Origin: Flaccisagitta enflata
Lineage: Eukaryota; Chaetognatha; Sagittoidea; Aphragmophora
Direction of reading: 5' to 3'
Assembly: GCA_965153355.1 (NCBI GenBank)
Contig: OZ231127.1
Location: 13,206,001-13,270,000 of the forward strand
DNA: 64,000 bases
The position numbers were made by a program, and so were the translations under genes. Under the pieces are notes generated by a model, which was given only the letters and a program-made list of their open reading frames with translations, ran no database searches and had not been told where the DNA came from. Of this stretch, positions 35,047-64,000 are shown in pieces (the first letter of the stretch is position 1; every line of letters starts with the position of its first letter).

Positions 35047-35533
35047 CACACTGGCCCTAAATGACCACCTATCAAGCTCCTAGGCCTATCTCAACTCTAT
35101 CCACCCATAACCACCACCTTCCACCCTCACACTGGCCCTAAATGACCACCTATCAAGCTCCTAGGCCTATCTCAACTCTATCCACCCATAACCACCACCT
35201 TCCACCCTCACACTGGCCCTAAATGACCACCTATCAAGCTCCTAGGCCTATCTCAACTCTATCCACCCATAACCACCACCTTCCACCCTCACACTGGCCC
35301 TAAATGACCACCTATCAAGCTCCTAGGCCTATCTCAACTCTATCCACCCATAACCACCACCTTCCACCCTCACACTGGCCCTAAATGACCACCTATCAAG
35401 CTCCTAGGCCTATCTCAACTCTATCCACCCATAACCACCACCTTCCACCCTCACACTGGCCCTAAATGACCACCTGTCAAGCTCCTAGGCCTATCTCAAC
35501 TCTATCCACCCATAACCACCACCTTCCACCCTG
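35047..35533. repeat. 81-bp minisatellite, six near-identical units
   Basis: The unit starts CACACTGGCCCTAAATGACC and ends CACCACCTTCCACCCT. The six copies are in perfect register. I see only one base change (CTGTCAAGC in the last copy). Confidence 0.97.
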
Positions 35534-35879
35534 TGGGGAGGGGAAGAGGGAATATAATCAAAGGGTTTGAAGTCCGGGATAAAAATCAAAGATATAACAC
35601 TGATAGTATTTTTCTTACATCCTCAATTAGTCACTTTTGATGAAGAAAGAAATAGAAAAAATGATAGATAGTAAGTCAAGTTCTTAATCAGTTTTCTTAG
35701 CCTTGAAGAAGGCTGAAAAGGGCGCAAATTTGGCTTGAATCAAATGATAATTTTCAACAATTATTGGATAAACAACAAGAAAACAAGTACTGTAAATATT
35801 GACGTATGAATATTTGTTCCAGCAGTTTAATCACCGAGAGTCTGAGACATTACTGATTAAACTACGACACTCAAAGCAT

Positions 35880-36000
35880 TCAATCTGATTTATCCTGTCC
35901 GTGGCACCGGGCATTATCAATCTATCATCAGCTCCGGGTTCCGTAGCGGCTGTTGTTACGGATCCTTTGAGGGAGGAAGAGTGGAAGACTACAGTATTTC
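35880..36000. other. Coding-like block, gene not resolved
   Basis: Unusually GC-rich and complex for its surroundings. On the minus strand, after an AG at about 35995, a frame of about 50 codons (starting FHSSSLKGSVTTAA) runs to a stop near 35840. On the plus strand FILSVAPGIINLSSAPG is open too. No partner exon or good donor was found. Confidence 0.2.
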
Positions 36001-36309
36001 TGATAAGTTGGCGTTTTTTTCACTATTTGTATCATCATTATATGTTTTGTTTTCAAGACGCTACATAAGAAACATGACAATGTTACTAATCTTTACGTAG
36101 GTATAATGTTTTCTTCCTTTAGTTGACAATAAAAAAGGTTGAGATCAAGTTACATTAATAACTCAAATTGACATTATTTCATATCAACAAAATTACAATA
36201 GGGCAGTCATCTTAAAACTACAATATGCAAATAATATCAATGTTGACGTCAACGTCATCAGATCCTTACTTCTTTTCCTTTTCTTTCTTCTTTTCCTTCT
36301 TTTTCTACT

Positions 36310-36381
36310 ACTACTACTACTGCTTCTTCTTCTTCTTCTTCTTCTTCTTCTTCTTCTTCTTCTTCTTCTTCTTCTTCTTCT
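36310..36381. repeat. (CTT)n microsatellite
   Basis: About 18 CTT units after a short CTA run. Confidence 0.95.
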
Positions 36382-36687
36382 TTGTTAGAGACCTGCCGAT
36401 ATCTTCCTTCCCCTGCCGAGAAGCAGCGCTGCTCGCTGCTCCAGGATAAAGAGGCCTGGTGAGATGATTTTTTTTTCAAAATTCACATCTTCGAAAAATC
36501 AAATGAGACCAAGCTGGTCCTCGTATCTTTATTTGATTAGAAATTGTGAGTCAAATAATGAAAACATTGGACAAAATTTCGAAGACGATACTGATCTTTT
36601 GTTTCTATCGGGTTTACCCGTTTGGGCGTTCGAAACTTTAATTCGAGTAGATTTGGGTCGAAATGTATTTAATCCGGCTCTCACCCA

Positions 36688-36775
36688 GACCTAACGCTAG
36701 CTCTGACCCTAACCCTAACCCTAAAACTACCCCCATCCCCAACCTTAACCCTAACCCTACCCCTAACCCTAAATA
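36688..36775. repeat. Interstitial telomere-like (CCCTAA) stretch
   Basis: Four to five short blocks of CCCTAA/CCTAAC with variants, for example CCTAACCCTAACCCTAAA, 1.1 kb upstream of the UCKL1 start codon. Confidence 0.8.
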
Positions 36776-37230
36776 AAAACCCGCTTAGAAAGTCAGTAAA
36801 ACAAAAGACATCACCGAATTCGAAAACAGCATCAAAACGTTTGCTTTTTGCAGGTGTGCGAAGCATATCTTATTTAGTTTATGGAAGATGGTGCACTGGT
36901 GTACTGTACCAAATGTGCTGTAAGATTCATGAGTAAAGCTCATCTTGGGTGAGCCCAGATCAATCTGGATCTCAATCCAATTCAGCATTCAAAGATTCAA
37001 ACGGAAAACCTGCAGAAACATAGGAAAACAACGTTTAAAGCAGGGCAGAAATAATTTGCATATATGGTTTGAAACAACATCTCTCCAGAGAACCTCCAGT
37101 TACTCTACGAGTTGATGCCAAAGTGTATTCAGGCAGTAGTGGATACCCAACATTCTTAATATGTTTGATATGTTTGCTGCTCACTTTTTGTCAATAAGTG
37201 AACTTACTGAACTTATACACCTACTGTCCA

Positions 37231-37300
37231 TATATTTATGGCTAAGATGGTACTGCTCCTGCCCAACTGTCCGCGACAGTATTACTGTGTATCAGGCCTC
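37231..37300 (-). mobile_element. Family A head fragment
   Basis: CTGCTCCTGCCCAACTGTCC, GCGACAGTATTACTGTGTAT and CAGGCCTCGTT correspond to the inverted head of family A. Confidence 0.55.
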
Positions 37301-37434
37301 GTTGGCATAAAAGTGACCTTTAAAGTCCTGAGACGTTTTTGCTCATACAGCGTACAGTGCAGTACAGTGCAACTCCAGCAAAGGGCCTCCCTTATCATCC
37401 GCCCGCTCAATTTGGGCATTTGAATGAAACATTA

Positions 37435-37609
37435 CATTTAAACCCCGCTCTAACAGATGTCAAGGGACTAATAAATTTTATTTGTTAAAGGTGGAATTTT
37501 GTTATAGCTAATATAAGATATAAAAAAAAATTGAAAGAGCCGTAAATAAAAATGTTTATTATAAGTGAAATTTCTTTAAAAAAGGATCCGTTGGAGCGGG
37601 GTTCAACTG
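37435..37609. mobile_element. TA-flanked MITE family H, copy 2
   Basis: CATTTAAACCCCGCTCTAAC and GGAGCGGGGTTCAACTG are the inverted ends, flanked by TA. Internal TTATTTGTTAAAGG is shared with 29990-30162. It interrupts a fragment of the 28486-type foldback. It lies 240 bp upstream of the UCKL1 first exon. Confidence 0.75.
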
Positions 37610-37845
37610 TACTTTTACACATTTTTCTTCTTGAATCCACCAAACTAATCTACTAATTCTATAGCTGTAACCAGCCCATATCTGCCCTTGGCCACAGTAC
37701 GCAACTTGATTTCGTAACTGCGTCATTTACGAAATCTTTCTAATTCTATTTTTCAGTCGTTTCGAAAGATCAAACCTCGGAAACAAAAGATACCGTAGTT
37801 TCTCCCTCTGCGTCAGAGCGCGGATGAATACAACAGCTCGGGACC

Positions 37846-59706
<21,861 letters not shown>

Positions 59707-60556
59707 ATGATGGCCAGTTCGACGATAAGGACGCGAAATTGGAATAGTCTGTGCCATTGGCTGTTTGGAAAGAGATCGTTTTCAGTCCGTACATGGATTC
59801 CTGGCTCAAGCCTGAAGACGTCTTTCTCAGAATGTTTACTGTTTAAAGCAGCATTATTGGGAGTCTTAATGACAATCGTAATTCCAAGGACTTTGTGCTT
59901 AAAGTTTTCGTTGTTATCTTTAAATTAACCTATGACCCTATGCAGCATCCTACGAACTATGCAGTCAATTTTACTTAACCCTGCTCAATCCTGAAGCAAG
60001 TATCAATTCCTCTCCAAGAACAAAGTTCGTTTCTCTCCTTAGTTTTCGTTTTTTGGAAATCAAAAGTGATTTTGGAATCTCCCAGTTTTAGTTTGAACAA
60101 CTTGCGTGTGTGATCGATCTCTATATGGACCTGTCACGGGTGCCTTTAAGATGATATCCTTAATCATCGATTTGATGGCTAATGGACTCCAGTCTCTCAA
60201 GACATAGTATTTATTTATTTATTCAATGCCTTATGGAGGATCTGACAAGCCCGTGGGGAAGTATGACCTCATGAGGTTTTGAGGGCGATGGATTGATTTT
60301 TGGGGGCTTAGTAATTTACTCTAGCCCCGATTAACGAATAATTGTTATGGAAAAAAAACCCCTTGACAAAGGCTTTGTCACAAGTTCTCTAAATCTACCC
60401 TCAACTTCCGTTTTAGTTCGTTGTTAGCTCAGATTTGTTAATAACCGGTCGTGATCTCTCTGAGCCCATTTTTGTCAAGCCACAATGTGAGGGTTCTTGT
60501 TTGCCAGCCGTGGTATTCGTTGCTTGCACATTGTGCGATTTATCATGGCTTAATAG

Positions 60557-60800
60557 GGGCGTTTCTAGTCAAAGACGATCGCGTTTTGAAAGGGCCACTC
60601 GGTCGCTCGCTACGTTCGTTCGCTCACACCGCTCACTCTGCTCACTCGCTCCGCTTCACTACGCTCATTCATGGGCTTGCTCACTCACTTTGCTCACTCC
60701 CTCGTGGGACAATTGAAATTCTTGAATATGTGTTCGCGCTGTGATCGAGTTTCACAGGAACAAACGCGTTTTTTGTCTTCACTAGAAACACGCCCTTATG
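60557..60800. mobile_element. MITE family G, copy 2
   Basis: AGGGGCGTTTCTAGTC and CACTAGAAACACGCCCTTA are inverted ends. The interior CCACTCGGTCGCTCGCTACG and AACAAACGCGTTTT matches 8993-9252. Confidence 0.75.
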
Positions 60801-61145
60801 GGGGGGCCGTCTTTATCTTTCGTGCTGTCCAACGACAGATGAACTGCAAGCTCGGTAGTTTTTAGTCCACGTGTGCGCCTTTTATTTTAGTCAAAATGTT
60901 TCACTAAGTTTGTTTTTGTTTCGTTTTTATGAATATTTTAATTGCTTTTTCTCCCACAGTCGGGCGTGTTTCATGGGGAGGGAAGTAACCAATCTGATTT
61001 CTTTCGTGATCACAAACTGATGCTTTTCTGTGATAAATGAAAACTACGCCATAGAGCCGTAAAGAGGAACCGTCGTGTTGTTCCCAAATGCTGGAGAAGT
61101 TTTGATATAACTCTAGATCATTACATATATACAATATACGACAAA

Positions 61146-61269
61146 ATGTTCGGAAGGTCTTTTTTCGACGACGACCCCTTTTTCGCCGATCATCGGAATG
61201 CGATGAATTCGATGATGAGAGGATTTGGCGCTCATTTCTCAGGACCAAGAGGTTTCGACGCCATCGATG
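61146..61269 (+). CDS. MLF: MLF exon 1
   Basis: From ATG to donor CGATG|GTAAGC, phase 1. Encodes MFGRSFFDDDPFFADHRNAM to FDAID. Confidence 0.88.
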
Positions 61270-61625
61270 GTAAGCGGTGTCTGGATATTGAGGATGAGGG
61301 GGATGGGGGTGGGGGGGGGGGAGGAGAAGGTCGTTTGCTATAACAAGCCAATGTAGGGCAACGAACGATGCGTCATAAATAACCACTGACGATCCAGGTC
61401 TTACAAACTAGATACGATCTACTGCACGATCAAAGTGATTCTCGTCTCCAATAGATACGAGAAGAGATAGCTATAAATCGATTATTAGATATAGCTAGAT
61501 ATCGATTTCCGATACAATTCATCATTTTTTTTATAGTTAACGTATTATTAATAAATGTTTACCATGTAACCATTTCTTAAATAAGGTGTGTATGTGGGGT
61601 GGGGGGGTCGGTCTCTGTGTCTTTG

Positions 61626-61677
<52 letters not shown>

Positions 61678-62020
61678 TGTGTGTGTTCCACTTAGAAGTG
61701 CCGATAGGTCGCTTATCATAGTAAATCCAAATTGAACATACAGTAGAGTCGCTTTCCTTGTATTTGTTATCAATTTGGAGAAATCTATTTTTGAAATCGT
61801 TTTTATTCCAATGGAAAACGATCTTTGATAAAAATTGGAAAAATTTCGAATTTGAGACAGACATGAATAATTCGTCCATGGCATGAATGAATATCGAATG
61901 AAAGACATTGTAAATGTAAGAAAGCATGAGCCAGTCATTCAACCTCTTTTGTCTGCTCTTTTACTGTTATCAATTTTGGGCGATTGCTCACCCAAATCTG
62001 ACTGAAAGAATCGAACCTCG

Positions 62021-62098
<78 letters not shown>

Positions 62099-63652
62099 AT
62101 TTCTTACCCCGTTCTCCATTCACACTTCCATTTTTCTCTCCATTGTCTCTCCTCGACCTCTCCCTCTCTTCTCCTTACTAATCCCCTGTCTGTCTGTCTG
62201 TCTGTCTGTCTCGTCGGTCTGTCTCGGTGTTGCACACCGGATATCGGTTCACGATGCAGGAAGGAGTCTCGGTCAGTCTGTCCGATGCGGGTCGATTTTT
62301 GCGGAGATTAGTCATAAATGACTTGAGTGAACGTTTTCATGAACAAATGCGGAAGGTGCATGGTTGAGAAATGTTGTTTATTTAAGTGTGACCAAAGCGC
62401 GACCGACCGACGGACATGACCAGTTGCAGAGATGTCCGATATCAAGGCCAAGTTATGGCCAATATGGCAATATTGGCGCCTCGCTGATTATGAATGAATG
62501 AATGAATGAACAGTTTTGATGAACGAGTCTTTTGAATGAATGAGTGAATGAATACAGAACCAATGATATTACAGTCAGAGGGGCAGTCAAAATCGCTAGC
62601 ACCCCTACCTGTAGCTCAAATGGTTACTAGCACACAGACAATGAAGGTGGCACCCAACAACTTGCCCCAATTCAATTCCCGCCATCAAGGCGAATCCTTA
62701 ATTTCCACCTAGTTATGAAGATACAGCCCTTTTTAGGGCGAAAATCGGCCATTTTCCGAGTCATTGATTTGACTCATTTATGACCAGTATCTTCGGAACT
62801 ATAAGGAAATTTGAAAAACGCCTCGATGACGGGAATTGTATAGGGATATGCTTTCAGCCAGAGCATTAGTTGTCCCTGTAATATTGTCCATCCAAGCTGT
62901 GGGTAGGGGTGCTAGTGATTTCGCTGCCCCTCTCATTATATTATCATTAAGACTGTAAATGTAGTAACGACTGAATGACAATGAAAGTGTGACATCGGAA
63001 TCGTCTGTTTTGCGCGTTGCAAACGTTAGCGTGATGGACAGACCAACCTGAAGGACGGACATGACCTTCTATAGATCTGCGAGGACGCACATAGAAAGAA
63101 GAAAAAACACTTCACGTATCACAAACCTGGGGGAACCTTACTGGTTAAAAAGTGACGTTGTTCATTATTGATATTAGACGGACGCGGCAGAGATCGACAT
63201 CATCAGGAGCATCGTCGGAATGAAAATCAGCAGCGGCGAAACGACCGACAGATGATGCCGATGGATCCTTTCGAGCAAATGAACCGACAAATGAACAGCA
63301 TGATGCAGCATTTCGGCCAAGGAATGATGGACATGAGAATGCCGAATATGGTATTGAAATGAAGTCGATCACATTTCTGTTGTTGTTAGTTTCTACTCTC
63401 GAGAAAGTAGCCAAATAATTGTCTGCCTTTATCTACCGAGAAAATTTGAAATTGCCCTCACCAATTTTGAAAGCAGGAAGGTTCCGGTGGTGGTAACGCT
63501 CATTCGTTCAGTCATTCCTCCGTCTACACGTATTCGAGCGACGGTCAGGGACCTCCGAAGGTGTTTCAGGCCGCCACCGAAGAGCGACGAGGCCCCGGTG
63601 GTGTCAGAGAGACCAAGAAGGCCGTCAAGGATTCGCATTCGGGAATGCAAAA
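61146..63652 (+). CDS. MLF: Myeloid leukemia factor family gene, 5' part (three exons)
   Basis: MLF1/MLF2-type proteins are small nuclear/cytoplasmic adaptors (MLF1-interacting, 14-3-3 and transcription-linked in other animals). Exons 61146-61269, 63178-63350 and 63477-63652 join in phases 1 and 0 and give 157 residues before the window ends. The N-terminus MFGRSFFDDDPFFADHRNAM parallels the MLF start (M-F, acidic, DPFF, HR, M). Exon 2 is Arg/Asn/Met-rich with MPMDPFEQMNRQMNSMMQHF. Exon 3 holds the family core: HSFSHSSVYTYSSDGQGPPK, VFQAATEERRGPGGVRETKK and AVKDSHSGM. The last donor (CAAAA|GTATGT, phase 2) predicts further exons beyond 64000. The ATG at 61146 is the first in frame and starts at the family's usual place. 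I cannot say whether it is MLF1 or MLF2; invertebrates usually have one gene. Confidence 0.85.
61628..61686. repeat. (GT)n microsatellite
   Basis: About 28 GT units with one GC interruption, in MLF intron 1. Confidence 0.95.
62023..62096. repeat. (CT)n microsatellite
   Basis: About 36 CT units, in MLF intron 1. A short (CTGT)n follows at 62186-62212. Confidence 0.95.
62557..62960. mobile_element. Foldback family F, copy 2
   Basis: AGAACCAATGATATTACAGT, AAAATCGCTAGCACCCCTAC and CCCGCCATCAAGGCG on the left. CGCCTCGATGACGGG, GGTAGGGGTGCTAGTGATTT and CCCCTCTCATTATA on the right. Matches 39784-40203. Confidence 0.75.
63178..63350 (+). CDS. MLF: MLF exon 2
   Basis: Acceptor TTCATTATTGATATTAG, donor AATATG|GTATTG. 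Phase 1 in and 0 out. Encodes GRGRDRHHQEH to MRMPNM. Confidence 0.85.
63477..63652 (+). CDS. MLF: MLF exon 3
   Basis: The acceptor lies in AAGCAG, so splicing may start at 63474 (adding one Gln) or 63477. Donor CAAAA|GTATGT, phase 2. Confidence 0.88.
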
Positions 63653-63795
63653 GTATGTCGCCATTACATGGACGAGAGAACGTTTTTTATTGATACGATT
63701 GAAAAGATCATGATTTTCATCTGAACAGTCTTAAGTCTTAAGTAGCTTCCATTCTTTCTTCTCATCTGTCTCTTCTGTCTTTTTACCATTCTGCC

Positions 63796-63916
63796 TTTTT
63801 AGGTGCGACAAAGCACCTCCATAAATGGCTGTGTCTGTTGGTCGGTTGGTTGATCGGGTAACGCATTCTTTCGATGATCCGCACGTCGCACCTTATTGGC
63901 CTACTTGACCTTGTTT
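63796..63916 (-). mobile_element. Hairpin-ended family D element, copy 2
   Basis: TTTTT plus hairpin AGGTGC-GACAAA-GCACCT (63801-63818), CATAAATGGCTGTGTCTGTT, GGTCGGTTGGTTGATCGG, GTAACGCATTCTTTCGATGA, CGTCGCACCTTATTGGCC and TTGACCTTGTTTT. Confidence 0.8.
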
Positions 63917-64000
63917 TCTTTCCGTCTTTCTCCCCCAAGTCCTTTCCTCCTTTGTCTTTCTTCCCTCCTTCCTTGCTTCTCTTCCTCCTTGCTTCCCTTT

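Overview
The window looks like a stretch of an invertebrate metazoan nuclear genome. It has spliced genes with GT-AG introns of 0.1 to 11 kb, TTAGGG-type telomere-like repeats, abundant microsatellites, and very many short non-autonomous transposons. I cannot name the species. There are no bacterial features, rRNA, tRNA or CRISPR arrays that I can support.

Four genes can be assembled exon by exon with consistent intron phases. (1) On the minus strand at about 11.5-7.8 kb is a putative single-pass membrane protein: a Ser-rich exon with N-glycosylation sequons, then a charged exon, a transmembrane exon and a short tail exon; its 5' end is uncertain. (2) On the plus strand at 24,910-32,768 is a 210-residue secreted protein with ten cysteines. 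Its signal-peptide exon lies 6.1 kb upstream of the rest. (3) On the plus strand at 37,846-59,706 is a complete 11-exon uridine-cytidine kinase-like gene (UCKL1 type, 610 residues, kinase plus UPRT-like domain). (4) On the plus strand from 61,146 are the first three exons of a myeloid leukemia factor (MLF) gene that runs off the window.

The rest is mostly repeats. One superfamily of roughly 100-300 bp elements recurs more than 20 times. Its members share a (CGGA)n-like core and end in a short hairpin whose stem sequence differs between copies by compensatory changes. A second family (E) has long terminal inverted repeats flanking a tandem minisatellite. There are MITEs with TA target duplications (mariner-like), two elements with 8-bp duplications (hAT-like), and a 5-kb element with about 185-bp inverted ends and a 10-bp duplication (Mutator-like). 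I found no transposase or reverse transcriptase, so all appear to be non-autonomous.

Region by region. 0-7.8 kb: repeats and unique AT-rich DNA. 7.8-11.5 kb: minus-strand membrane gene. 11.5-24.9 kb: no firm gene, MITEs and microsatellites, one orphan candidate exon near 17.2 kb. 24.9-32.9 kb: secreted gene, its first intron packed with inverted repeats. 33-37.8 kb: tandem repeats and telomere-like DNA upstream of UCKL1. 37.8-59.7 kb: UCKL1; its 10.9-kb intron 4 holds a roughly mirror-symmetric set of minisatellites (palindromic 21- and 24-bp units, telomere-like 24-bp units, GGCCACCC units), and its intron 5 was enlarged from about 180 bp to 5.2 kb by the Mutator-like insertion. 59.7-64 kb: 3' flank of UCKL1 and the MLF gene. 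The four genes have no evident joint function. UCKL1 acts in pyrimidine salvage, and MLF proteins are nuclear/cytoplasmic adaptors.
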